Shown here: positions 44,201 through 57,574 of the stretch, one piece after another | How positions within the stretch are numbered: position 1 is the stretch's first letter | Layout: the number at the start of each line of letters is the position of its first letter | Assembly: GCF_963676685.1 (NCBI RefSeq) | Contig: NC_092345.1 | Span: forward strand, 49,373,838-49,437,837 | DNA from: Mytilus edulis | Taxonomy: Eukaryota; Mollusca; Bivalvia; Mytilida; Mytilidae | DNA: 64,000 nucleotides | Reading direction: 5' to 3' | The notes under the pieces: generated by a model | What the model was told of the DNA's origin: nothing | The model's input: only the letters and a program-made list of their open reading frames with translations | Databases searched by the model: none | Made by a program: the position numbers and the translations under genes

Positions 44201-47200
44201 ATTGAATGCTTTTGTTTGAAATTTTATTTGGTGTTATAAAATAAAAGATATACAAATGTCAGTGCACCAGATGCATATTCCGACAAGTAATGTCTCGTTA
44301 GTGATGCTCGAAATCAATATATTTGAATATTCATATTATAATGTTTAAGAGATGATCAAACAAACAAAAAGATCAGTTGCCCCGGCAGTTAAAGCATATC
44401 CTGCTCCACTAGTGGAACCCGTCGTTTTGCTCATGTAAATACTATGACTTTTATTATGTGTTATTCATTAATTATTTATTTATTTATGACTTCAAGAAGT
44501 AAAAAAGGGAAGAAAGATATAAAACAGTACAAAAAAATGACAAAGCAACACAAGCACGATCGAAAAACTTTGGATGAAACAGATGCAGCAGGAGTGGAGG
44601 CAGTTTCTGAGCTACGAGTGGCAGGTACAATAGCGTGATATTGAAGGTGCATTTGGTTGTGTCACCATCGAGAAAAAAGATGACGGATTGAAAGTTGATG
44701 ATCTTTGACACAGATAAACTATAACTGTCAGTCAACTATTAAGGGTTTTCTTAATTCTCCGATCACTGATAACATGCAACATAATTTATTTTTTCCGTAT
44801 AATGAATTTTGATGTATATAAAAACGTAAATTGTTAAGGTAATGTTTTTATTTCTCAACAGGAAAAAGCTTACCAAGAGGTTTTCCGAACAGACTTCCCG
44901 ATCCGCGACTGGTCAGTAATGTAGCTTCTGATCCTGCACTAGGACCATTTAATCAGTTTGATAAAATCAGAACAGGGCAACACATGGCATTCGGGCAATT
45001 ACTGGCGCATGATTTCATAGAAACGGATATACCATCAGGTATAGTCAAATAATTTGACATATATTGATAACAAGTTTATTGATAAGAATCCAACAAATAG
45101 CATACAATTGAATCAAGGCAAATGATATTCAATTACACTAATTAATCCTCTTTAATAAGTATTGATTTGAATGAATCTTTTAAATTGATATTTATAATTA
45201 TTACTTGATAAACAATGTGATACTGGAAGATACTTGTATATGAAACTGATATTCTATGTGCATATTGAATACAGATAACAGTTTCGTAAAAACAAAATAT
45301 TGAAAAAGATAGTGTTTTCTGTGTATATATCTATTTAATGTAACACATACTACAACGTTTAATGTAAAGAAAGAAAAAAGTAAAATAACAAAAACACCGA
45401 ATTAAAGTTCAAACCGATTACACAAATGGAAAACAAATGTTATATTCCTGACTTGGTACATCTATTCCTTATGTAGAAAAATATAGGATTAAACCTGGTT
45501 TTAAAGCTAGTAAAACTTCCCACTGTACATGTATGTCTCGCCATGTTATAGCCTTTTTGCGCTAATGTGGCCTTACACTAACCACTAACACTAATCAATC
45601 AATCAATCATGTACATGTATGCCATTTGAATTGAATTCTATTATATTGACAACAATATATGATAAAAAATCCCAGATATAAGGGGTTAAGTGTCATAAAT
45701 TGAAAAATGACTTGCACATTACTTAAAAAAGAGTGCTACAATAAATTTGACAACAATGAAATGTAGAAAAAAGATTGTGGAAACCAAAAAGTAGTTAAAA
45801 TAAACAGATTAAAGATATCTTAGTCCTCTTTAATAGACATTTAAATGTATCATATGGATGTAGAAACCAGTGTAATATTGTTAGGAACAAATATTTGCTT
45901 TGTTTTCATAGGGATTGACTGTTGTAATAGATCAGATCCAAACTTTGGCAAGTATGACCTAGCTTCTAATTATCTTTTTTTTTTCTTTTTTTTTTTTTTT
46001 ATAATTATTGGTTTTAAAGGACAATTATGAATGTTAAAGGTGTTTTTAATTTGAACATCCTCGGAATGATTAAAAAACCTACAGGAGTGCCCTCCAAGTA
46101 TATTAATAAAGAAATCTGACAAAGCGGACATCTTTAATATAAAATGTGTCAATATAAAAGTTTAAGCAATCAAGGGCACTACGTCCTGTTTTTTTTCTAC
46201 TATCTATTATTTTCTATTATCTTCTGACATAGTTCTTTTTAAAAGTAATGCTTCATTTTTGTTATTAAAAAATAGTTTTAACATATTTATTATTTAAATC
46301 TTAGAAATCAACATGTAAGTTGGAAAGATCTTCAATTGTTCTTTGAACAATTGTTTTAAAAATAAATCATTGTTGGAAAAGAACTGAAATATTTAATATA
46401 TTTGGTCAGCATTTCTTTATTTACTTTTATATAGCCCTGATGTATGTTTTCCTCTTGATGTTTCTTATGGTGATGAACGATTTCCACCAGGATGTAAAAA
46501 CTTTATAAGAGCAAAACCTGCAAAAGAAGACCCATATTTGCCTTGTAAGTTTAATTCTGTTAACGATTTATTACTTTCCTTTTACAACACGAAACAAATT
46601 TTTATCATGTCGACTAATTCACACCAAACGTATCTTATAAGTCATATAAGTACGAAAACGCTTAAAACATTACAAAACAATACTCTGACGTAAACATTTC
46701 TGCTGTGTGTGATACTGTCCAGGCATTTTTTTAAGATTCAGAAATGTTGTGATAGAAACAGTACCAGTTAAACGGTATGTCAATAAATAAACACTAACTA
46801 CTTGAGGGAATACCAATGCACATCTAGTTTGAAATACGTACAAAACATGTGCGCATTCAAAGTCGTGTATGTTCATTGCTACATATAGTTTTTCTTCGAA
46901 CTCATTTTGTATTGTACTGTGAAGGGATAGGGGTATATTTATTATTGTAGTTTACAAGTACGTCTTTCCCTTTTGATATTACAACTTTTGAAGATAGTAT
47001 TTTATATAATATCTTACCATGAATCTGACTTCAATATTAATGTGCAGATCTGTTAAAACATTCACATCATTGTGTGTTGGCTGTTTAACTAATTCAAAAG
47101 CAAATGAAAGTACAAAAGAACAATCAATAATTCATCATAACTCTTTATTTTTCAGCTTATTGGGAACAGATAAATCTGCTCTCCTCCTACGTGGATGCTT

Positions 47201-50200
47201 CATTTTTATATGGGAACCAGCATAATTTGACTTTAGAACTTAGAGTACCTAATAGCTGTAGGTCATTGATGTGTAGATATACTCAATTGAATTTTCATTG
47301 TTCAACTTTTCTTCTCTTTTTAATTTTCAATTGTTTAATATCAGTCTTTTTCTACATATCACATGTTAAATATACATACGGATTTAACTTTCCTTACCAG
47401 TCCCGACTTTTCAATTGAAATTTAACATCGAAATTACGAAGATACTGACAAACGCGACTAAATCTCTCCAGGAACAAAAATAATACACAAACCTGTTGGA
47501 ATAAGAAGATGTCAATCAGATAACATTATTTTTCTGCCACAATTACAAAATCAAAATATTCTGCTCAAATGTCACAAAACAACAGTTAGCATGCACAAGA
47601 TTCCCAAGTAAAATAAAAATGTGTTTGAAGACATAGTGTACAATGAAAATCGCAATTCAAAACCATATGACTCGAAAATACAAGTTTTCGTCAATCCAAG
47701 AAAATTGGTAGTTTAAAAGTTAAAACACATTTTTAACCTTATCGTTTATTTCTGGTGAATTTCCCGACTAAATCACATATTTTCAAGCTTAAAAAGATGA
47801 CTTATTACAGCGGTACATCTTATCACCTTGTTTTAATAGGAAATGTCCCTCCTCGAGGGTCTCTGATACTGATATAATCAACGACATGGAATGATTGATT
47901 GCTTGGTTCTTCCTTTAAGCACAAATGTTTTTTTTTCTTAAATATGAGTTCTGGACTGCTTAGGAATATATTATGGTTATGTTTATTATTGAGTTTTATA
48001 AATTATGAGTTGACGGTCTTTAATGTACAAAAAATAATGAAACAGACATATACCGACAATAAGACCATTCGTTATACATTAAGATTTTCCAATATATATA
48101 ATTCAGTTAAACTCATTTTTTGTAGGAATACTTCATGACAATGCATTTTGTTGTTGTGTAATGTGAAAAAAAGAGTCACGTAAAATATTCATTTATTAAA
48201 CATGTAGGTTATCATAATTCTCCGATGTGTTCACTTTATGTGTACTTACTTTATAGTTTTGATGAAGACAGACCCAGGAAACCTTTTACCAACACGTAAA
48301 GGGGGAAGTTGTTTAAAATTGACAAATAATGATAGATGTCCATTTGCAGGTAACAGTAAACTTATGAACAACCAGCACACGTTATTCAAACATCTTATAG
48401 TCGAAACGCTTGTCTGTCTAGCGTATTAAATCTTAATTCTGATAAAAATGATGAGTTTTGTTAAATCGATATAAAATAAAACTGACTGCTTCAGTTTATT
48501 ATCAAATGAACTTAAACACATCGTCATTGTTCAACTTTTTCACCTGTTTGATGTCATTAAGTTACACCTGATTACCTTTTTACAGCATTGTGTCGCATGT
48601 ATATCATGTTCCACAAATATGATAAAATTTACAAACCTTTTATGCATATGAATTTATAAATTGTAAACCAATTGTTTCATATTCATATATACACTGATTT
48701 AAGTAGTTCAGGGGTATGAAAAATGACATGATTTTCCTATACTTTACCAAAATAAAGATTTTATTATGCTTGTTCAAAAAAAGTATGGGTACCGCGCTAT
48801 TTTTCAAGGTACGATTGCCAAAAATTGCTTAGATTGTGCATGAATAAAACACATTTTTGTGCACGAAAAGAAATCTATGAGACAAAATTGTATAATAAAA
48901 TATGAGAAGATGGGTTTTATAATAGATTTTAAGAAAATAAAAAGAAAAAATGGTCACCAAACTTTTGAAAATTTCCTTTTATGTCCAGTATAAATTTTGT
49001 ACTAAAAGAGATTTCCCCTTGTAGGGCTTATTTGAAAAAATAATTCTAAAAACACAAACTTTTGGTATTTGTTGAAACATTTTCGATAATGCAAAGAATA
49101 ACAAAGTTTTCTTTGTATAAATACACAGTGTAACCTATAAATTACAAATCCGTCTACCAATTTGCAGAATTAGATGAAGAACTAGACCGATTATTTACTG
49201 TGATTGTACAATTCAAGATGGCAGTATACCCCTAAACTACCTAAAATCAACAATTATGACTGATTGGTTGAGTGTTGCTTGCTTTATGTCCAGTTGCAAT
49301 TATTTCATACATGTTCAGGGTGTAAAATTAGTCTTTTTAAAATCTTAATTAAAAACCAATATGTTTTTAAAGATTATATGCGGATATAGATTTAGCCTTT
49401 CAGATATTGATTGGCTGAAAAAGAAGAAGAGTTATATTTAATTTTTTTTAGTTTACCGATGACTGACAAATTTCTGATTGTGGAACTTTCTCTATAATTG
49501 TTGTTTTGTCACTGTCTTTGAGTACGGCTACATATGTTTAAATTGTAAAATGAAATAAGATTTAGCTCATGTGAATCATACTGTTAAAAAAAAAGTAAAA
49601 TCACAAAAATACTGAACTTAGAAGAAAATTAATTCGAAAAGTCCATAATCACATGGCAAAATCAAAAACGAATGGACAAGAACTGTCATATTCCTGACTT
49701 GGTACAGGTATTTTCAAATGTAGAAAATGGTGGATTAAACCTGGTTTCATAGCGGTAACCCTCTCACTATGATGACAGTCTCATCAAATTCCGTTATATT
49801 TACATTGATGAGTTAACTAAACAAACACAATAAATAAAATAGTCAAAATATGGGTACATCAGTCATCATCGTATAACAATTTTAAAAGGAACAGTGAAAC
49901 GGAACACAAAAAAATCTATCTACAACAAATTCATTGATTTGTGTGTCTGACGTCAGAAGGTGCATATCACTGAATTAAGATTTACTGTAAACATTTACTT
50001 ATCAAGTTGAAATTCATTAACATGCACAATTTAAAAGAAGACAAAAAAAAACATTGTCCTGAGCTTCCTCTCGTACACCAGGTTGTAATTCATGTACTTG
50101 ACAATCAATGTGCATCCAAACCTCAATTACTTAGAGCATGTTTGTATCTTGTTAAAAGAAGTCATGTATATTAACAGTCGGAAACCCGGTTGAAATAGAA

Positions 50201-53200
50201 CAAAAGAATCGAAGCTCTTTGTTAGAGAAGGCGATAAATGTGTACTGTATTGTTTGCTATAGTGACAAAAATTTTAAAAGTTAATAGAAACAAACAAAAT
50301 TACAATTTTCTTCTCAATTACGAGGTGTTTTATTCTAAAAACACCATTTGCATAAGTTTTCAATTTATATAGTCCATAGTTAATCAGAACAATTAGATTT
50401 TAAGTCGACGACATGTGTATCTTTCAAGTTCGATGGAGAAAACGCATAACCTCCGATTTTTTTGAAAAATTTTCGTGTCTGCCCATCCATTAAGTGTCTC
50501 ATAAAAAAAATTCCAAAAAATGGGTAACAATTGTATCGAAAGGAGAAAATCGAGTGCACCTTTTTATGTTAGGGCGTGTTTGAGTTGAATATTTTGTCTT
50601 GATATCGTTCAAAGTAAGATTATTTCATACATCGTCTCGCTTCAGATTCTATTATTTTTATATACCAAAGCTACAGATTGACTTTATAACACAAAAAAAT
50701 AACAGTACTAAAAGATAAAATATATGAGTCAAGTGAAATACCTATCTAATGAGTCACAAAAACAGAGAAGGTGTGTTCGAATAGCTATTTTTTTTAGTGA
50801 AAGTACTTGACGACAGTCTTTCAAGTTGGATGATGAAAATGCATACATTTGAAAAAAAAAAAAAAAAATTTGTGTGTGAAAACTAGGGTTTTTAGTCTTT
50901 ATACACTAAAAAAATCTAGTCTGCACTTCTACGAAATTTTTAATTAGAATTTTTTTAAATGTTTATGAATTTTAGAAAATTCCACCTGACAACCGATCAG
51001 ACAATAGTTTTTAGTTGAATCAATGCAGACAAGATCATTAACTGATGCTCATTAGCTAGTTGATACATTTGTCTTTTAAAATACAACTGACATATACGGA
51101 TCGTAATGGTGCAATGTGGATAAATTTATCGGTTTCCATTAGCAAAATTGGTAGCGAGTCATCCCTACAATGGCTTCCATTTCTACGATTGTGAAAATGA
51201 ACTGGCGTAATAGGGAGATAATTTTGACGAAGTAGAATCCTGACTGTTAAAGGAAGAATGACGTTTCATTTGTTACAATTATGATGATCGGCATTCCGCT
51301 GTGGCACTTTAACTGCGTTCACCTATGGTTTGCAATTGTGTCACTGCAACGTTAACCCTAAAATAAATATCTGAAGCTACAGTTATTTTCCTGATTTTTT
51401 TTTTGTTTTCCCAAAAATATATATTTGTTAAATAGCCAGAGTTTGTTTTACTTTTTTGACATATTAACATATTGTCGCTAGGAAATTTATGTCTGTCTAA
51501 TTCAAGATATTTGAACCATGTTTTTCTCGTTGTGTGTATGTCTTTTTTATAATATGTAGATGAAAGTAGATGGACTTGAGTGTAATGTCCAATAATTTTC
51601 GTTATTTTGTAATCCTTTGTTTGTATTATTTAGAATAAATGTACCTACAATTTCATTTCCCGTTCTAAGTGAACTTAACTATTTCAGGCGACAAGCGAAA
51701 TCACGAATCACCAAATCTGGGTTTAAACCATTTGCTTTTTGTCAGGGAACATAACCGATTATCTACACAACTTCACGAGCTAAATCCATGTTGGAGTAAT
51801 GAAAGGGTTTTCCAAGAAACTCGTCGAATTATCATAGCGCAAGTTCAACATATTACGTATAATCATTTTCTACCACTTGTTGTTGATCAAGATACAATGA
51901 GACAATATAACTTATACTCTAAACCAAATGGTTTTGATAATTGTTATGATGATAGTGTTGACGCTTCCTGTCTCAATAGTTTTGGGATAGCTCCATGGCG
52001 TTATGGACATTCGCAAGTAATGGCTGAACAATCTGAATTAAAAGATGACTACAAAACTATATTCGAACATAAAATAGAAAATAATTTATTAAGCCCTTAT
52101 TTATGGCAATACGGCTATGGAAAACATGTTACAAGTCTTTCAAGATGGCTCGCAACAGAACCAGCTTTAAAAATTGATAAGTAAGTAAATTAATGGAAAC
52201 AAACATTGTTCTAAAGGTTGCTTTTTTCAGTAAGTATATGGTTTGAAAAATATTTGCAAAGATTATTAGCATTGAAAGCAACATATGAAATCGTTCAAAC
52301 AGGGGCCATGATTTCCAAATTTACCCTTATTTAATTACCTATGTATCACTAATAACGTTCCAAATATGGCATTTTCGCTTACTACGAAATTTTCTTGATC
52401 GATGAAAAGTAGTTAAAAAAAGGAAAAGTGGTGATATGATTGCAGGTGAAACAACTACTCATGTGTCTACAAAACACAATATGACGTAAAATGTAATAAT
52501 CGAAACAGGGCCTTGTGTGCCTACTTTGGCATCGTTAGTTAGTATTCAGAGTAGTCACCTTACTTGCCTCCTTTAGTTTGTTCAGTGATATTTCAAACAG
52601 TATCTTTTTTGACTTATTCGTTATCTTCGATCATGTTCAGAACTTTCGGTACCCTTCTTTGCCTCCTAAATCATCTTCCATGATGTTCAGAACTTTCGGT
52701 ACCCCTGTTTGCCAGCTTAGCTATTTTCAATCATCCTCAGAACTCTTTGTACCCCTGTTTCCCTCCTCGGCTATTTTTTTTTTATCAAACTCAAATCTTT
52801 TGGTACCCCTGTTTGCCTCCTTAGCTATTTTAGATCATATTCAGAACTTTTAGTATCACATTCGGATATCATCAGTGTTAATATAAACAGTGCCCCTGTT
52901 TGCAAGGTTAAAATTCACCAGTGGAAAATCTAATCAGTACCCATATTTACAGTATATTTGTTTGCCTGATCGGAAAGCATCATTCATTATCTTAACCGTA
53001 TCCCTGTTTGTATACTTCGGTCTTTATGTAATATTCTGAACCGCCAATCTGTGTATGAAGTATGTATCTGCAATGTTAATTCACAGGATGTTACAAGAAG
53101 AGTTTTTTTCTGTATAATACAGAGAAACGCGCGTAAAGGCAGATATCAATCGTGAATATAACTCATTCACCCGTATACTTATCGAATAATCTATGACAAA

Positions 53201-56200
53201 CTTTACAGTATTCCTATCAACCAGACAAATGTAGCTAAATGATACCCGGACACATGTTTTTAGTCAACACATCATTTCTTTGTAGAATTATATCAATCTC
53301 GCAGTCTTGTTTTAAGCGTATTCTTACACAGATGGTTGTATATGTGGTTCAAACTATTTATTTGCAGAGTCCGTTTAGTTTAATAATTTCTTATCTGTGT
53401 ACCTGCGTTGCCAAACAAGAAATCAGGGCTAGACACCTTTCGACTCTATTAGTCATTTCGTCTTCCCATCCACAGACCTAAGCTAGATATATTTCGTTTA
53501 AGTTTTTTAACTTCTAAGAAAGGAATAATTTGATATGTTGGTCCTCATCTGATAGTGTTAAATTGAAAAGTGTAGGCAATTTTCTCATCTGCCGTGCAGC
53601 TACTTCGTGTTTAGGGATAATATGAAGTTTCAATCAATGATATTTACCCAGGTGAAGACCCACGATTGGTCTTCTTATGCCTTACATTTTGGAAACTAGA
53701 AGACGGTGTCACAATGTGTCCCCAGTATACGAATGCCCCACTCGCACTATCATTTTCTATGTTCAGTGGACCGTGTAATTGGGGTAAACCATCTAATTTG
53801 GCATTAAAATTAAAAAGATCATATTATAGGGAACATGTATACTAAGTTTGAAGTCGATTGAACTTCAACTTCATCAAAAACTACCTTGACCCAAAACTTT
53901 AACCTGAAGCGGGACAGACGGACGGACGGACGGACGGACAAACGAACGGACGGACGGACGGACGAACGGACGGACGGACGAACGGACGCACATACCAGAA
54001 AACAGTATGCCCCTCTACTATCGTAGGTGGGGCATAAAAAAATAATATCGATTATTCCAAAATACGCGTAATTCCAGGGCTCTCTTTTGATGCTTCAATT
54101 GGTATTTTGTTCGCACCAAAAAATAAACTGAATGACTTTGATCACGAAAGTTTTGATGACAAAAAAAAACCAAATAATTTAGGTAATGAGCTATAATTCA
54201 ATCTTCGGGCACGTTTAAATTTTGTAAAAAGCACAAACGTCACCAAAGGCAATGTAATCGAGGCTTAATTGGACAAGCTCAAATGGAACACAGACTTATT
54301 TAGGTGTAGTCTAGAAATGTTCATAAATTTTTGTATTGTAATCAGTCTCATATATCAGAAAAAGTTTTCGGAATGTTTCAGAAATAGTTTTCGGAATGGA
54401 AAAAAAAACAATTATATTTTTTTCAGTTTTCTGGTTGAAGGATTGCGTGACAAACTATTCTTCATCACGTCACCACCAGGTTCAGATCTGTTTGCGTTAA
54501 ATATACAACGAGGGCGTGATCAAGGTGTTCCTGCATACAATGAATGGAGGAAATTCTGTGGACTACAAAAATTGAGAAGTTTTGACGACTTTGGAAAATT
54601 TGGCTCGAATCTTGCATTAGTATATAAGTATGTTTTTTTTTATAATTAATCTGAAGATTTAAATGAAGGTTTCATTATTTATAAAATTCATTATGTAATA
54701 TTATAAGTGAAATTAAGAAAGCTTACGAAAATTTTATATAATTTACAGCTACCGTGAACTCTTACCACATTTTATACCCATGCCTCACCAAAAACTAAAA
54801 AACGCGTTGTAGGATCCCAATATTGATTTAGAAGTTGAAACAATATTCAAGACCTATCATTTCCTATATTTATTTTTTGGGGATTGATACTAAATTGAAG
54901 CTATTTAACAAAAGGGTAAGGAATAGTAAACTTGAGGTAATCCATTCGAAATTCTCTTTTTTCCTTGATTATGACATCACCGAAATAGATTTATCTGCGA
55001 AGTTTTGCGTGTCATAACGGGTGCAACTTACAAAGTTGGGATTGCATACCATTCCGGACTTATGAGGCCAAGAGCGGTTTTCAAAAGGGTGCAATATTAT
55101 TTAATAAAAAAAAATCAATATGAAATATTTAGTCCACGAGTGTGAAATCTTTCCTACACATCAGTGAATTATCATAAAATAAAAACACGATCATGAATAA
55201 CATAAGAAACCTTTATACCAATGTTGATCTCTTTAGATCAGTAGATGATGTTGACTTATTTATTGGCGGTCTATTAGAAGAAGGCGAAAACGGTAGTGTT
55301 GGACCTACTTTTTCATGTATTATGGGCATTCAGTTTCAACGTTTCAAAGTTGGAGATCGATACTGGTATGAATCATCTGATCCAGATTTTGCATTCACAA
55401 AAGGTAGCATTATATTTTATTTTTCAGTATTTATTTAAAAAAAAAAAAAATAAAAAAAAATAAGGAGATGAGTTTAATTTTCACCATTCAAAGATATCCT
55501 ATGGAACATTTTTTGGTTTAGCGGCCTGCTGAAGCATGTCTTCGGGTACGTGATTTCGCCGCTGTATTGAAGATCCGTTCGTGGTCTTCGGTTAAGTTCT
55601 GCTCTTTGGTCGGGTTGTTGTCTCTTTGACGCATTCAGCATTTCCATTCTCATTTTTATTCTAAACTTTAAAAAAAGATACTGTCATTCCAGCTTTATTA
55701 ATGTTATTTCTTAAAATGAATCAGTCACAAATGTATAAATAAATATCTCATTTGAGCAATATATTTAGACATATGTAAACTCTTGTAAATTGAGTTACTT
55801 ATAAGATAAGTATGAACATAGATTATATACAATTACATATTTGATTATATACCTGTAAATTCTTTTAATTTTGAACGTTTCTTCCTTTTAGATCAGCTGA
55901 ACTCTTTAAAATCTACTTCATTATTGTCCAAAATATACTGCACGAATTTTGGATTGAATGAGATACAATACGATATATTCATGATTCCATCTTTAAAGAA
56001 GTAAGTATCTTGATAAATTATTAACATGGCGTATATTATACGCGTAGCTGAGAAATAGGCATAAAGTGTTTAGTCTTACAAATTTGACAGAGTACTTTGT
56101 ATAACCGTGTTATGCATAGGTAGCTTGATTTGTTCATCAATAGCGTAGCCAATTTGCATAAACAGTAAAAAAAACCAATATTTTCTCAATTAACAATATA

Positions 56201-57153
56201 TTTTCAAATATCATAGTCGAAATAACACTATCTCATATGTTTCTATTTATATAAATAACAGAATCTCTGTATGTCCGAGACAAATAGAACAAGTACCACA
56301 CGAATACAAAATTTAATGAGAAATACAAAAAATCTCCAAATTTATTTGAACGAAAAAAGATATTTCTTAATATATGATTGGATTTTTTTTACGGAATACT
56401 GCAAACATTTTAAATTTGTCGAGTTCATAAAAAAAGAGAAGGAAAGCAAAACAGAAGTCTAAGAAATAATAGAAAAAATCATTGACAAAGTCATAAATGT
56501 ACAGCCGCATGATGCCATTATACTGAAATTTCCCCTGCGGCTACAAAGCCTGTTGTTTTAACAAATAGTTTTTGAATCAGTAGTTCACAACTCTGAGAAA
56601 AAAGTACACTTCTCTTTGATGTTGATGTTAATATATATATACAGATAACAAAAAGTGCCCTTAAACTAGGACATTGTCATTTTATCAATTACATTGTTTC
56701 AAACTTCATAGTACGTCAATCTATTTGCGATAGAACAGATGATGAATTTGGTACAATTGTTATGGATATAAAGTATGACCCTTTTGTTTTTAACATGTGC
56801 GTTGTTCCGTGTGGTTTGTGTTATGTTCAGATTTCTAAGTCATCGGTACAAGCCAAACCTCACAGAAAAACGACAGTCTAACAGAATCCTAGATTTATCA
56901 CACATAAAGATCACAGTTGTTCACTTATGAGTCATGTTTTGGTTGTCACATATACTTTGAATGAAGTTGTTATGTCTCATAATTATAACAGCTACTGCTG
57001 CTGATAATATTTATCTAGATCAAATCATGAGTTACAAGTTCAAGGTGTTTTCTTATGTTTTCTTTCAGTCCAGTTTCTTACTGTAGAGACCTTCCCGATA
57101 TAAACCTGTACGAATGGAAAGACAAAACGTGTGTGTATGGGCCACACAACTAA
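41262..57153 (+). CDS. Secreted animal haem peroxidase
   Basis: Thirteen coding exons join in phase: 41,262-41,294; 43,111-43,150; 43,899-44,042; 44,862-45,038; 45,912-45,951; 46,435-46,544; 47,156-47,257; 48,257-48,349; 51,688-52,180; 54,427-54,627; 55,237-55,403; 55,892-56,000; 57,069-57,153 (TAA). They give 597 residues, a normal size for a single-domain secreted peroxidase of the myeloperoxidase/peroxinectin superfamily, which oxidises halides or phenols with hydrogen peroxide. Residues 1-17 are a signal peptide. Visible features are YRSVDGSCNN (about 33-42), distal Gln118/His122/Asp123 in QLLAHD, a calcium loop SYVDAS (192-197), Arg250 and Glu253 in DKRNHE, REHNR (266-270), proximal His354 in RYGHS and Asn436 in ALNIQRGRD. 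Ala121 replaces the usual Asp that forms a haem ester. N205-L-T is a possible N-glycan. A TTTTCAG just before the ATG suggests an upstream UTR exon; ATTAAA at 57,216 may be the poly(A) signal. Confidence 0.92.
41345..41605 (-). mobile_element. Retroelement 3' tail in peroxidase intron 1
   Basis: On minus it ends with the 'tgttgtctctttgacacata' module, preceded by 'ctgttttctgctcttgtgtc' and the 'agaaatctctggcccttgtt' block. A longer copy in the same orientation lies at 57,575-57,900, just past the gene. Confidence 0.6.
44255..44435. mobile_element. Two small repeat fragments in peroxidase intron 3
   Basis: Bases 44,255-44,300 resemble the 'gacgaaac...' dispersed repeat in a diverged form. Bases 44,375-44,435 on minus match the LINE tail start (MSKTTGSTSGAGYA in translation, compare 30,380-30,330). 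Confidence 0.45.
45385..45605 (-). repeat. Dispersed repeat tail in peroxidase intron 4
   Basis: It shares 'attcctgacttggtac' and 'ggattaaacctggtttt' with 38,320-38,370 and 49,690-49,745. An 'aatcaatcaatcaat' run follows. A T-run of about 14 lies further on at 45,986-46,000, in intron 5. Confidence 0.55.
49590..49835 (-). repeat. Dispersed repeat tail in peroxidase intron 8
   Basis: A third copy of the family at 38,160 and 45,385, with the same order of landmarks ('caaaaatactgaactta', 'tcctgacttggtacaggt', 'ctctcact'). The rest of this 3.3-kb intron (48,350-51,687) shows only AT-rich sequence and an A-run near 50,850. Confidence 0.55.
52560..53060 (+). repeat. 50-53-bp tandem repeat in peroxidase intron 9
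   Basis: Units carry 'ggtacccctgtttgcc' preceded by 'tcagaactttc'. The GGT or TGT of the motif falls at about 52,648, 52,698, 52,748 and 52,801, with further diverged units to about 53,060. The 91-codon open frame over it is a product of the repeat. Confidence 0.75.
53707..54038 (-). repeat. Dispersed repeat with GGAC microsatellite
   Basis: Reverse copy of the element at 2,505-2,950, with the same 'actatcattttctatgttca' and 'gcccctctactat' ends. A (GGAC)n tract with GAAC interruptions occupies about 53,911-53,987. It lies in peroxidase intron 9. Confidence 0.8.
55510..55665 (+). mobile_element. Retroelement 3' tail in peroxidase intron 11
   Basis: It runs from 'tttagcggcctgctgaagca' to 'gttgtctctttgacgcattc', the same family as 776-890 and 29,092-29,240, in sense orientation to the gene. 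Confidence 0.55.
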
Positions 57154-57434
57154 TTGATAAATGTCTGAGTGATCGCCTGACGTGACAATAGCTCAACTGA
57201 CTCACTTTTTCGAAGATTAAATTCCATTATTGTACAGTTTTTGTTCAAAGAACATATTGTAATGTCTTGGTTTTTAATTCACTTGTGGTATTATGGATGT
57301 GGAAAAATCAAATAATTTATTAGAAATGGCGATTAAAGATGTACTAGCTACGAGATGTATACAAAAATTAAAATGAGACTTTTTTTTCAATCATAAAGAA
57401 AGTGAAATAGTGAAATGATAATTCGCTTTTGGAA

Positions 57435-57565
57435 GCCTGGTTCATTTTTGTCAAAATAAGCATAAAAACATCGATGAGAAATTATTCATTTGTGAGTGAA
57501 TAATTCGACCTCATTGAATCCGTATTCATGTGATTTTCAATTATCCCCTAATCTAGAGATGAATT
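57435..57565 (-). repeat. Short dispersed repeat, inverted partner of 40,110
   Basis: It contains a small palindrome around 'ttcatttgtgagtgaa' and then 'cgacctcattgaatccgtat', the reverse complement of the motif at 40,150-40,190. Confidence 0.6.
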
Positions 57566-57574
57566 ACGCATTAA

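Noticed and set aside
54749-54810. Possible extra peroxidase exon after a TTTACAG at 54,749
   Set aside because: It reads into a stop after about 20 residues and breaks the family sequence. Joining 54,627 directly to 55,237 gives the expected VYKSVDDVDLF in phase.
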